NCBI GenBank assembly: GCA_910586255.1
Contig: CAJUHR010000043.1
Span: 1 to 29,690 of the forward strand
Reading direction: 5' to 3'
Length of the DNA stretch: 29,690 bases
Source: an uncultured Lachnospiraceae bacterium
Lineage (GTDB): Bacteria > Bacillota > Clostridia > Lachnospirales > Lachnospiraceae
Part shown: positions 16,545-24,821 of the stretch, in pieces
Layout of the letters: every line of letters starts with the position of its first letter
How positions within the stretch are numbered: the first letter of the stretch is position 1
The notes under the pieces: model-generated
What the model was told of the DNA's origin: nothing
Databases searched by the model: none
Seen by the model: the letters and a program-made list of their open reading frames with translations, nothing else
Position numbers and translations under genes: made by a program

Positions 16545-17486
16545 ATGATTATAAGCGTTAGCCGAAGAACAGATATTCCGGCATATTATTCAGAGTGGTT
16601 TTATAATCGAATTAAGGAAGGGTATGCTTTAGTAAGAAATCCTATGAATATACATCAAATTGGGAAAATAAATCTGGAGCCAGATGTTGTTGATGGGATT
16701 GTGTTTTGGACTAAAAATCCGGTGCCAATGCTCGATCGGATTTGCGAGTTAGAGAGATATAATTATTATTTTCAGTTTACACTTAATTCCTATAATAAAG
16801 ATGTGGAACCTAATATTCCATCAAAAAATAAAATAATTATTCCGGCATTTCAACAGCTTTCTAAAATGATCGGAAAAGATAGGGTTATTTGGCGGTATGA
16901 TCCAATATTTTTTAATGAAACTTATACCATGGAGTATCATTGCAAATATTTTCGTGTATTAGCAGCAAAACTTGCTAATTATACAGAAAAATGTACGGTA
17001 AGCTTTCTGGATTTTTATAGAAATACATTCCGTAATATGCAACCATTAAAAATTCAAAAAGAGACCAGAGAACAGCAATTAGAAATTATGCAAAAATTTT
17101 CAGAAATCGCAAAAGAATATGATATATACATAGATACTTGTGCAGAAGAAATGAATTTTGATCAATTTGGGATAGCCCATGCACATTGCATTGACAGGGA
17201 ACGTTTTGAACGTATTGGTCATTATAAGCTCACGGTAGAAAAAGATGCAAATCAACGAACAGAATGTGGTTGCATAGCTAGTATAGATATTGGAACATAT
17301 AATACTTGCAAAAATGGCTGTCTATATTGTTATGCTAACTATAGCAATAATACTGTTATAAAAAGTACACAAAATCACAATCCAAAATCGCCGCTCCTTT
17401 TTGGAGAAGTTGGAATTGACGATATCATTAAAGAGCGAAATGTAAAATCATGTAAAGAATGTCAATTATCGCTATTTGATTTGTGA
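16545..17486 (+). CDS. DUF1848 family protein, probable iron-sulfur protein
   Basis: This is an intact 313-residue protein of unknown function. The opening MIISVSRRTDIPAYY, the block VFWTKNPVPML, and the cysteine-rich region near 240-265 (ECGC, then TCKNGCLYCYANY) are hallmarks of DUF1848, a family with radical-SAM-like cysteine spacing near its C-terminus. A last CKEC sits near 305. GAGGG precedes the ATG by a few bases. The gene is AT-rich, like the acetyltransferase before it and unlike the region before 15,600, which suggests shared acquisition. Confidence 0.85.
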   Translation: MIISVSRRTDIPAYYSEWFYNRIKEGYALVRNPMNIHQIGKINLEPDVVDGIVFWTKNPVPMLDRICELERYNYYFQFTLNSYNKDVEPNIPSKNKIIIPAFQQLSKMIGKDRVIWRYDPIFFNETYTMEYHCKYFRVLAAKLANYTEKCTVSFLDFYRNTFRNMQPLKIQKETREQQLEIMQKFSEIAKEYDIYIDTCAEEMNFDQFGIAHAHCIDRERFERIGHYKLTVEKDANQRTECGCIASIDIGTYNTCKNGCLYCYANYSNNTVIKSTQNHNPKSPLLFGEVGIDDIIKERNVKSCKECQLSLFDL

Positions 17487-18235
17487 TTAAAGGGAAAGTG
17501 AACGTGGATGTCTTTTAAATACATTAAAAAATAAGGAGCCTTTGACAGACAGGAGCTTTACATTGAAAGAAAAGCATGAGGCGGCAAGAAATCACCATAC
17601 GGGAGAATACTGAGAAATCTATTACAGTACCGCTTCCGTGTAGGAGATTACGGTTAAGCATTATGACACATGATACTTTGATTCCATATTATAACGAATC
17701 TTTTGTTATCAGTGTTTAATATAAGCGCAGAGATTGATGTAGGGCGGCAAAATTATGCAAGGCGATTCGGAAAATAGGAAAAGAATTACAATCAAAAAGC
17801 CAATACTGCAGGTTTAGTAGAATATTAGAGTTATGCGAAATGGGAATTAATGCTATAGGAATTTGAGCATTTGTAGGCAGAAGCAAAGGATGAAATACCT
17901 GATTTCCTCTGAGAACAGCATTTATCTTACTGTTTTTTGTATCCATTCGGTATGAAATCACCACAAATCGGAAATCTCTCCCCCTTGCGAGAACAGCGAA
18001 TTTCTGCTATAATTGCAATATGTTTTTAGAAAGAGAGCTTGACAAACATGAAAAGTTATGCCATCCTCAAGCAAGCGGTACTATAACTATATATAGCCCC
18101 ACAGATTTGTTATGCTCAATTTTATACCGTCAACAGTGGCGCTCTTATGTCCGCAGGGAACTGCGTGGCGGGGAGCGTCTTTTTGTTTTAAATGAATGTG
18201 GCAGAATTAGGTGATACAATCATTAAAACGGGAAT
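17487..18235. other. 749-base eroded region with frame scraps
   Basis: No intact gene is supported. Coding-like pieces occur in changing frames, for example FTLKEKHEAARNHHTGEY near 17,560-17,612 and AIRKIGKELQSKSQYC near 17,760-17,810, each ended by stops. An open frame at 18020-18214 (64 codons) has no ribosome site and no recognisable motif. GCAG/GGAA/CTGC around 18,152-18,166 is a small tetraloop-type hairpin. The stretch is AT-rich and is best read as decayed genes. Confidence 0.5.
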
Positions 18236-18508
18236 ATGATGCTATGGCTCCAGGCAATACCGTCTGTTCCTTTGCATAAGCACTTTTTTCCCGGTACTGG
18301 AGATTATGAAGACGGTCCTGAAATATGCAACGATCAGGAAATGGATTGTTACTGCATATGGCTTGAAGGTATGATAAATTCAGGTAGTATTTGTGCAGGA
18401 ATAGGGTGTTATGAACATCTCCCCGATGCAATCCATGCAGCAGAAGACAGCGCTGGATTTGAAAGATGGATAAACAGAAAAATCCTGTTTGAGAAAAGCG
18501 TTAAATAA
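18236..18508 (+). CDS. hypothetical protein, possibly 5'-damaged
   Basis: This is a 90-residue ORF without a recognised domain. The part from about residue 18 (FFPGTGDYEDGPEICNDQEM, then DCYCIWLE and a final AEDSAGFERWI) has good coding character and several cysteines. The first 15 residues look unlike it, and the ribosome site before ATG 18236 is poor. The true start may have been lost together with the eroded DNA upstream. Confidence 0.5.
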   Translation: MMLWLQAIPSVPLHKHFFPGTGDYEDGPEICNDQEMDCYCIWLEGMINSGSICAGIGCYEHLPDAIHAAEDSAGFERWINRKILFEKSVK

Positions 18509-18682
18509 GAATTTTCGGAGTATGATGAAATGATTTTGATTTATTCTGCTGTATATAATGGAGTACCAAGTGTTTTTCCACAGTTTTATTTATCCCTTTT
18601 CGGAATTGTGTACCTATTAAAAGCGAACCTATAAATATGCAATTTCAATGAATAAAAATGCGTTCTGGCTATTTTCCATACA

Positions 18683-18711
18683 TTGAAATATGCAGTAAAA
18701 TATAGTATAAT
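18683..18711 (+). promoter_or_regulatory. strong sigma-A promoter of the small membrane protein gene
   Basis: TTGAAA (18683-18688), a spacer of 17 and a perfect TATAAT (18706-18711) lie 28 bases before the ATG at 18739, which has AGGAGG six bases upstream. This is the clearest promoter-gene unit in the AT-rich part. Confidence 0.8.
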
Positions 18712-18738
18712 ATAAAATATTTTTTGAGGAGGATAACC

Positions 18739-19086
18739 ATGAAAAAGAAGCTAAATCAGATACTAAATATTATCATGGCTCTCTTATTGGTGTGTTCATT
18801 GGTTCAGGACTATATAAATATTGGCATTTTGGTAAATGGATTATTAGTACTTGTATTATTGGCAGTTTGCATGACAGTAAAAGTCATTTTTATAGAAAAG
18901 ATAGGGCGGATTCAAAAAATAGCTTTGATTTTAGGAATTGTTTTTCTGACTTTAACATTTATAGGTGGTTGCTATGTACTTGCTAATCATGGACAAGCGA
19001 ATGCAGGCTACGCAGTAGTGCCAGGAATTTGGACTATGATATGTTTTGGGTATTACCGAAGTAAAAATAGGGCTAATTCTAATTAA
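18739..19086 (+). CDS. small membrane protein of unknown function
   Basis: This 115-residue protein has three clear membrane segments (about 6-21, 27-50 and 61-83) and a possible fourth at 93-108, with a short basic tail (YYRSKNRANSN). No family is recognised. Its excellent promoter and ribosome site argue that it is expressed, in contrast to the decayed sequence around it. A role as a small transporter subunit, immunity protein or toxin partner cannot be told apart from the sequence. Confidence 0.78.
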   Translation: MKKKLNQILNIIMALLLVCSLVQDYINIGILVNGLLVLVLLAVCMTVKVIFIEKIGRIQKIALILGIVFLTLTFIGGCYVLANHGQANAGYAVVPGIWTMICFGYYRSKNRANSN

Positions 19087-19183
19087 AGTAAATATCTAAG
19101 GCTGTCCAATCAAACGGATAACCTTTTTTCAATTTTCAGCCTCAATTTACTCAATATTCAGTAGGCAAAACCCCATTTAAGAA

Positions 19184-19363
19184 ATGAACAGTGGGAACAC
19201 TTTTCCGAAAAGGGAGTTTTATTTAAACGATAATGAGTTATTTGAAACGGAAGAAGAGATTAGAGAGTATATCGCCATACGAGAACATTATAAACAAAAA
19301 CATGCTCCGCATACATTAGAGGGTGGAGATTTTATTATTTATAAGTTGCATGAATTATTATAA
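19184..19363 (+). CDS. 59-residue hypothetical ORF
   Basis: This complete ORF is short. The peptide is charged and helix-rich (ELFETEEEIREYIAIREHYK) and ends GGDFIIYKLHELL, which looks like genuine coding sequence. There is no good ribosome site before the ATG, so it may be the 3' part of a gene whose beginning is lost. No family is recognised. Confidence 0.4.
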   Translation: MNSGNTFPKREFYLNDNELFETEEEIREYIAIREHYKQKHAPHTLEGGDFIIYKLHELL

Positions 19364-19390
19364 GACGAATAGAAATTTCTGACTTTTATG

Positions 19391-19412
19391 TATTGGGAAT
19401 ATCTTCCCAATA
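19391..19412. other. short perfect inverted repeat
   Basis: TATTGGGAA and TTCCCAATA enclose TATC. It follows the 59-codon ORF by 27 bases and may be its terminator, although no T-run follows on the plus strand. Confidence 0.4.
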
Positions 19413-19433
19413 ATAGAGGAAGTATTTTAGGAG

Positions 19434-19526
19434 GGAACCAATATTGAAGCTGGCGTAAGGACTGTTGCGTATTTCATACGGACGGGAAAACTTTATCCAG
19501 GCATTGACTGGGCTGGACAGCTCTAA
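19434..19526 (+). pseudogene. small coding remnant behind a good ribosome site
   Basis: AGGAGGG (about 19429-19435) is followed by an open frame that gives EAGVRTVAYFIRTGKLYPGI and then DWAGQL before a TAA. Only ATT or an out-of-frame TTG could start it, so it seems to be a truncated gene. The family is unknown. Confidence 0.3.
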
Positions 19527-19567
19527 TGTGATATATAGGATTTAAGGAACCATCGGAGGACAGGAAT

Positions 19568-20554
19568 ATGAAAAGACCCAGGGATGATATTGCAGACTGG
19601 CGATTGCAGCAAGAGAATAAATCAAAACCATTTCCATATTATGTTCCGACACGAGGGGATTACCGGAAAGCTGCTGAGACAGGCCCGAAAAATCCAAGGA
19701 CCGGCAGGCCCATGTGGAACCTGGATATGAGAAGAAAGGAAGATCCATGGCGGGCGGACCGCTGCCTGTTTGGCGTATGGATATGCTGACACCGGAACTG
19801 CGGGAAATCATGCCTTTTGAGAGCATAAAAGAAGCATGGGATGTCATCTATGAAAAAGCCGAAAACGGCTGCGCTTTCTGCCAGTACATGATTGGGAACA
19901 CCTATTATTTTCTGGACATCATAGAGATCGAAGATCACAAGGAAAGTGACTTTGCAAATAAGGGAGCCTGGAACCAATGGAAACGCTTGCAAATAAAACA
20001 GTGCATCCCCTGGTTTGAGAAAGCATTTTCTGGCGGTATGATACTGGCGGGGCGGAATTACGGTCATTATTACCAGTATGGACGGGGAGAATACATTCTG
20101 CCGGAGCCGGGAAAGGAAGTGCCCATTATGCGCCAGGGCGCAGAACGGGGCTACCCGGAGTGGATGTATGCCTATGCCCATTATCTGGCCTATACAGAGG
20201 ATAACGATAAAGAAGCTCTCCCCTGGGCGCTGAAAGCGGCAGAGGCAGGACATCTCTGGAGCTGGCATATCATAGGGGATATTTATTGGAACGGCAAGGC
20301 GGTGGAGCGCAGTTTGCCCTATGCCTTAGAGTGCTACGAAAAAACCGCCACGGGGAAAAGCATTTCTGGAGAAAAGCCAGGATTCGCCCTATAAAAGCTA
20401 AGGTCTGGGGATGATGTATGCCGAGGGGATTGGTGTGCGGGAGAACATTGAAAAGGGCGTGGAGTATCTGAAAGCGGCGGGGAATTACGGGCCGGCAATG
20501 GAGGCTCTGAAGCATTACAAGAAAAGCCTGTTTGGGGTATGGCGGAGAAAATAA
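19568..20554 (+). pseudogene. Sel1-repeat protein, broken by frameshifts and a stop
   Basis: The gene starts well: GGAGGA precedes ATG 19568, and the N-terminus reads MKRPRDDIADWRLQQENKSK. The frame stops at TGA near 19788, but the protein continues in a second frame from about 19,770 (WRMDMLTPELREIMPF) through alpha-helical Sel1-type repeats such as ALKAAEAGHLWSWHIIGDIYW. This second frame ends at 20394. The last repeat (LGMMYAEGIGVRENIEKGVEY) lies in a third frame, behind an in-frame TAA at 20399, and ends at 20554. Joined, the pieces would be a protein of about 325 residues that acts as a protein-interaction scaffold. Sequencing error cannot be excluded, but two frame changes and a stop favour real decay. 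Confidence 0.75.
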
Positions 20555-20565
20555 AGGAGGCTTTT

Positions 20566-20672
20566 ATGACAACAGCAAATCAAAAGTAAGAAAGTATATG
20601 GAAACACGGGAATTTCCGGTCAGAGAATTGTTCAGAAAGAATCTTCCGGAGGAGTTTGAACATGGATTATGA
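20566..20672 (+). pseudogene. disrupted 35-codon ORF leading into the MutS-like gene
   Basis: AAAGGAGG (20553-20560) precedes ATG 20566, but that frame ends after seven codons (MTTANQK). Moving one base within the A-run at 20582-20585 continues as KVRKYMETREFPVRELFRKN to a TGA that overlaps the next start codon. An ATG at 20598 could also start a 24-residue version. It looks like a small gene broken by a single-base deletion, or a leader peptide pair coupled to the gene that follows. The family is unknown. Confidence 0.4.
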
Positions 20673-22101
20673 GCAGTTTATTACAGAGATCAAGAAATAT
20701 TGGGATTTGCGTAAAAAGGGACTGAAAAAGCAGGCGAACAGCTTTCTGTTCTCATTTACAAAATCTTTTAAAGAAAATGTGTCGGATGCGGATGCAGACG
20801 CTATTTTGTTTCAGTTTTGCAGAGAATACCTGGACGAGATGAAATTTCCGGGGGATGACCTGCCCAGGCGTCATCTTCCATTTCGGTTAACGAATAAGCA
20901 TACTTTCTATGAAAAATATTATGAATCCTGTGAGAAAAAATCAGATAAATTGACGCAGACCTCCAACCGGGTATCGCTTTATCGCATCATCACCGCTGCT
21001 GCTTCCGGGTTGATGCTTTTTCTTTGGTATCGGCAGAAAATCCCTGTTTTCCTTGTGTCTGCCGGTCTTGGATTTTATCGGAACAATAAGGTGTTATCCC
21101 CGATCTATCAGATGAACAGGACAATTACCCCTTACCGGAAATTGTTTCAGCTTTTGGAGCAGGAATCCTTTGACAGTCTCTATCTGAAAGATTTGCAGAA
21201 GACCTTGTTGAAAAATGGCTCTGCTTCCGCTGCCTTAAAAGATCTGGAGAAAATTACAGATTCCGTATGCGCACGCCACAACATTTATGTATTCTTACTT
21301 TATAACAGCCTGTTTCTGCATGATTATTATTGTGTGGAATGGTATGAGAAATGGAAAGACAGCTATAAATACAGCCTGAAAGCCTGGCTTAAAGCAGTGG
21401 GAAATGTGGAAGCCTTAATAAGTCTTAGCGTAATCTGCCACACTCGAAAGTTCCACTGCCTGCCGGTGCTTACGGATTCTGCACGTCCCTTATTAGCCGC
21501 TTCTGATATCAGACATCCATTGTTAAAAGAGCCGTCAGCAGTAGGGAATGATATTGACCTTACCCATGGCACCTGCATCATAACAGGCTCTAACATGTCA
21601 GGAAAAACAACTTTTATACGCAGCATAGGCATCAATTTGGCTCTCGCCTACGCCGGTGGATTCTGCACTGCTGCGAGCCTGCGTATCTCCCTTATGGAAC
21701 TATGCACTTCCATACACACAGAGGATAATGTGAACGAGGGCATTTCCACATTTTATGCGGAACTGCTGCGTATCAGGAGAATGATTGAGGTAAGCAAAAA
21801 GCAGATCCCAATGATTTCCCTGATTGATGAAATCTATAAGGGGACAAATGCAAAAGACCGGATATTTGCGGCAAAAGAGACCATACGAAACTTGTCGAAG
21901 CCTTATGCCGTTACGTTGATCACAACCCATGATTTTGAGCTTTGTGATTTGGAAAAAGACTTGGACATCCATGGAAAAAATTATCATTTTACAGAGCATT
22001 ATAAGGAAAATAAAATCCTTTTTGACTACAAATTAAAAGAGGGACGCTGTACTACCACAAATGCGCGGTATCTGCTGCGTATGGCGGGAATTCTTAAATA
22101 G
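20662..22101 (+). CDS. MutS-like ATPase with N-terminal hydrophobic region
   Basis: This 479-residue protein ends in a MutS-type ATPase domain: Walker A TGSNMSGKTTF at about 308-318, Walker B MISLIDE at about 384-390, and the H-loop ITTHDFEL near 420-427. It lacks the mismatch-recognition and connector domains of MutS and the Smr nuclease of MutS2. Instead the N-terminal half is helical, with a hydrophobic pair at about 109-138 (ASGLMLFLWYRQKIPVFLVS) that may cross the membrane. It therefore belongs to the poorly studied short MutS-related ATPases of Firmicutes, and a mismatch-repair role is not implied. GGAGGAG lies seven bases before ATG 20662; an upstream TTG at 20656 is less likely. Confidence 0.85.
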   Translation: MDYEQFITEIKKYWDLRKKGLKKQANSFLFSFTKSFKENVSDADADAILFQFCREYLDEMKFPGDDLPRRHLPFRLTNKHTFYEKYYESCEKKSDKLTQTSNRVSLYRIITAAASGLMLFLWYRQKIPVFLVSAGLGFYRNNKVLSPIYQMNRTITPYRKLFQLLEQESFDSLYLKDLQKTLLKNGSASAALKDLEKITDSVCARHNIYVFLLYNSLFLHDYYCVEWYEKWKDSYKYSLKAWLKAVGNVEALISLSVICHTRKFHCLPVLTDSARPLLAASDIRHPLLKEPSAVGNDIDLTHGTCIITGSNMSGKTTFIRSIGINLALAYAGGFCTAASLRISLMELCTSIHTEDNVNEGISTFYAELLRIRRMIEVSKKQIPMISLIDEIYKGTNAKDRIFAAKETIRNLSKPYAVTLITTHDFELCDLEKDLDIHGKNYHFTEHYKENKILFDYKLKEGRCTTTNARYLLRMAGILK

Positions 22102-22133
22102 AAGGGATTTTGAGTTGTATTCCATGGCATTTT

Positions 22134-22161
22134 TTGATATAAACGATTACAAATGTAATAT
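22134..22161 (+). promoter_or_regulatory. promoter with embedded TACA/TGTA dyad before the lipoprotein cluster
   Basis: TTGATA (22134-22139) and TAATAT (22156-22161) are 16 bases apart. Between and over them lies ATTACA-AA-TGTAAT (22146-22159), a 14-base dyad with the TACA...TGTA core known from BlaI/MecI operators. The lipoprotein ATG follows at 22227. The promoter match is moderate and the regulator is not known. Confidence 0.45.
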
Positions 22162-22226
22162 AAATATAACGGAAGAATATTTATATCCGTATTTGCAACT
22201 TTTCTGAAAAAGGTGGTCTGACAGAG

Positions 22227-23474
22227 ATGAAAAAAAAGAGAAAACAAAGGCTGTTGATTGCTGTAAGTGCCTTTCTTTTTATAGCGGCCGGATGTGGCCA
22301 AAAAGCGGAGGAAAGTCAGGAAATACAGCAAGAAGCCGCCGCCAGTGAGGAATATTCGTACAAAGAACAAAGGGAAGAGAGTCATGATTTCGAGGCGGAA
22401 TCCATTGCTGGACTTTATCGTGATATTTATGAACAGGCAGCAGAGACGGGAACGGTTGGAACTGAGGAAGTGATGAGAAATATTGTTGAAAGGATAGGAG
22501 AACAGGGTTATGTTGCGATAGATGAAGGAAATCAGATTGACATGGCGGGGTCGGAACAGGTCTTAGATTTTTGCGGGTCAGCAGACAAAAAACAGGAGGC
22601 AGAGCTGACCATAATCGTAGTTACCGGTTCCGGTGGATTGATAAAATATGACCTCCATACAGCAGATGGCGCCGTGGATGTTGTCAGAGGATATTATCTG
22701 TACAGCAACGGGATTTTGGAAAACATAGGCACAGTAAGTTATCCTGCAGAATCGTGGGAGTATACAAAGGAAGGTTATCTGCTGTTTGAGGGAAGTTATT
22801 ATTCCGAAAGCTATTATGTACTTTCTCTCAGTGAGGAACCGGAACATACGGCGCTGAGGGTTCAGCCATTAGACGAAATATGCAGGGAATTAAACAGAAT
22901 GTATTTGCTGCCAGTGGGGTATGGGGGAAATAATCTTTTTCTTACGGACTGGAGCGAAGAGGATTTTGGAAATCTGGATTTTTATGATTTGTTTGACAGG
23001 TTCTATGGTGATGTCTATGAACAGCCGGTTCCTTTTATACCAGATGACGATTTAGATGAGGGGGCCGTTTACAGGATACCGGCAGAGGTATTTGAACATG
23101 TTATTGAAAGCCATTTCCAAATAGACCGTGAGGAGCTGCGGAAAAAGGCAGCCTATTTACCGGAAGATCAAACGTATGAATACAGGCCGAGAGGGTTTTA
23201 TGAGGTTGAGTATCCGGAGATTCCATATCCGGAAGTGGTCAGTTATATGGAAAACAGTGACGGAACCTTAACCCTGACCGTGAATGCCGTATACCCGGAG
23301 GAAAACACCTCCAGGGCATATACCCATGAAACAGTGGTTCGTCCCCTTGGCAACGGCGGTTTTCAATATGTATCAAATCGGATCATTTTTCCGGAGGGCG
23401 GTTATGAATCATGGTGGCATTCCGATCGGCTGACCGAAGACCAGTGGAAAGAAGTATATGGAAGGAATGATTAG
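22227..23474 (+). CDS. lipoprotein of a tandem paralog family, copy 1
   Basis: This 415-residue exported lipoprotein has a signal peptide ending FLFIAAGC (Cys about 17), followed by a Glu-rich linker. The body shares landmarks with the two following genes: LYRDIYEQA near 70, EYTKEGYLLFE near 180, LLPVGYGGNNLFLTDW near 230, IPAEVFEHVIESHF near 290 and DGTLTLTVNAVYP near 350. The family is, from memory, an uncharacterised clostridial lipoprotein family (possibly DUF6070). Function is unknown; the beta-rich, acidic body suggests a surface-exposed binding role. AAGGTGG precedes the ATG by ten bases. The next copy begins directly after the stop. Confidence 0.82.
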   Translation: MKKKRKQRLLIAVSAFLFIAAGCGQKAEESQEIQQEAAASEEYSYKEQREESHDFEAESIAGLYRDIYEQAAETGTVGTEEVMRNIVERIGEQGYVAIDEGNQIDMAGSEQVLDFCGSADKKQEAELTIIVVTGSGGLIKYDLHTADGAVDVVRGYYLYSNGILENIGTVSYPAESWEYTKEGYLLFEGSYYSESYYVLSLSEEPEHTALRVQPLDEICRELNRMYLLPVGYGGNNLFLTDWSEEDFGNLDFYDLFDRFYGDVYEQPVPFIPDDDLDEGAVYRIPAEVFEHVIESHFQIDREELRKKAAYLPEDQTYEYRPRGFYEVEYPEIPYPEVVSYMENSDGTLTLTVNAVYPEENTSRAYTHETVVRPLGNGGFQYVSNRIIFPEGGYESWWHSDRLTEDQWKEVYGRND

Positions 23475-24808
23475 TTGAAAGAACTGAAAGGGTTATATAG
23501 AAAATGGGGGTTCTCATTTATCCTGTTATTTTTAGCAGTGTCAGCGGGATGTCTCGTTACTGGCATTTGGAAAGAAGCAAATAGAAAGCAGTCAGAAAAA
23601 GCCTGGGAACCCGTTGCGGAGATTTCCGGCAGCAGCGCGGTCACGAACGATACCGGGGCAGCCGTGCAGGTGCAGGAAGTATACAGGGATGCGGCCATAG
23701 AGGAAGTTTTGCCGTACACTTATACGGTCAGGGATTTTTCCAGAGAGCAGAGAAACCGGGTGGTTTCCATGCTTGGAACGGCTGGATATATAAGCGTTAC
23801 CGATGGGGCAAATATGGAGAATCATGAAAGCGTCCGGGACTTTTATTCTGCCTATTTGAAGGAACAGGATACGATGGTCACAATCTTTGATGTGAATCTG
23901 GATGGGCTGATAGGGGCTTATACGTTCATACACAGGGGAGGAAAACTGCAGACCTTTTATGTCCGGATTGGTTGATGTACTCTCGGAATCTCTCCTGCAC
24001 CTGCTTTTGTGGCTGATTTTCCGCCAGATGCGCATAAATTTAATCAACGTACGTTCCACGTACGCCTCATAAATTTATGTGCATCTGACAAAAAATCATC
24101 TCACAAAATCAGGCACAAAGAGACTCCAAGAGTACATGTTGGAGGGAAGGAGGCATACCGGAGGTCATATCTACCACTGTCAGTGACATTGCAGAGATCA
24201 GGCTGACGGAAAAGGGATATTTCATCTATTCCTATAAAATACAGCTTTACCATTCCAGCCTGCGTCAGTTCTGGCGGATAGAACCGCTTTCTAACCAGTG
24301 CAGGGAACTGACGGAAAAATATCTGTCCGGGCTTAGCTATGTGAATTACAATGTCCTTGTAACGGACTGGGACAGCAGTAATGTGGAAGATATTTTGATG
24401 CCGTGCATGTTTGAGGACCTGTACCGCATGGATACGGGAGAGATTCTGCGGCCGGAAAATGGGGAGATACCTGCAGAGGTATATGAACGGATCATGACCA
24501 CGTATTTTCCAGTCACAAAGGAACGGATAAGGGAGATATGCGGTTACCGCGCAGACACAGACAGCTATCCGTATGAAATGATCTTTTCCAGCCCGTATCC
24601 GCCTTTTGGGGAAGTGGTGGGGGATAAGGAGAACCCGGACGGAACGCTGACCCTCTTTGTAGATGGGGTATGGCCGGATTATAACTCCGACTGTGCGTTT
24701 ACCAACATCATAACCGTTCAGCCCTTTGATGACGGGACATTCCGTTATTTATCCAATTCCATAGAGAAAAAGGAGCTGGACATTCCCAACGTATATGATA
24801 TGAAATAA
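23475..24808 (+). pseudogene. lipoprotein paralog copy 2, split by a MITE insertion
   Basis: A TTG start directly follows the stop of copy 1, with AAGGA about nine bases upstream. The signal peptide ends LAVSAGC. The frame runs to 23975, where an inserted element creates a TGA. Downstream, from about 24,142, the same gene continues: WREGGIPEVI, LTEKGYFIYSY, IPAEVYERIMTTYF and NPDGTLTLFVDGVWP match landmarks of copies 1 and 3. Taking out bases 23975-24141 joins the halves in frame (...YVRIG + WREGG...) to give a protein of about 388 residues. The second half keeps an ORF from ATG 24341, but this lacks a signal peptide and ribosome site. The gene was intact until recently. Confidence 0.88.
23975..24137 (+). 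mobile_element. 163-bp palindromic MITE-like element
   Basis: The whole element is one long imperfect inverted repeat. Its ends are ATGTACTCT (23975-23983) and AGAGTACAT (24129-24137); the similarity continues inward through GATTTT...CAGATGCGCATAAATTTA and its counterpart, to a centre around CGTACGTTCCACGTACG. GTTG occurs directly on both sides (23971-23974 and 24138-24141), which fits a 4-bp target duplication. It encodes no transposase, so it must be moved in trans. No second copy was seen in this window. Transcribed, it would fold into one long hairpin. Confidence 0.87.
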
Positions 24809-24821
24809 AGGAAGGATTTCC

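Noticed and set aside
18020..18214. Plus-strand ORF of 64 codons in the eroded region
   Set aside because: No ribosome site, no motif, and it lies among stop-filled scraps; it was kept only as part of the eroded stretch.
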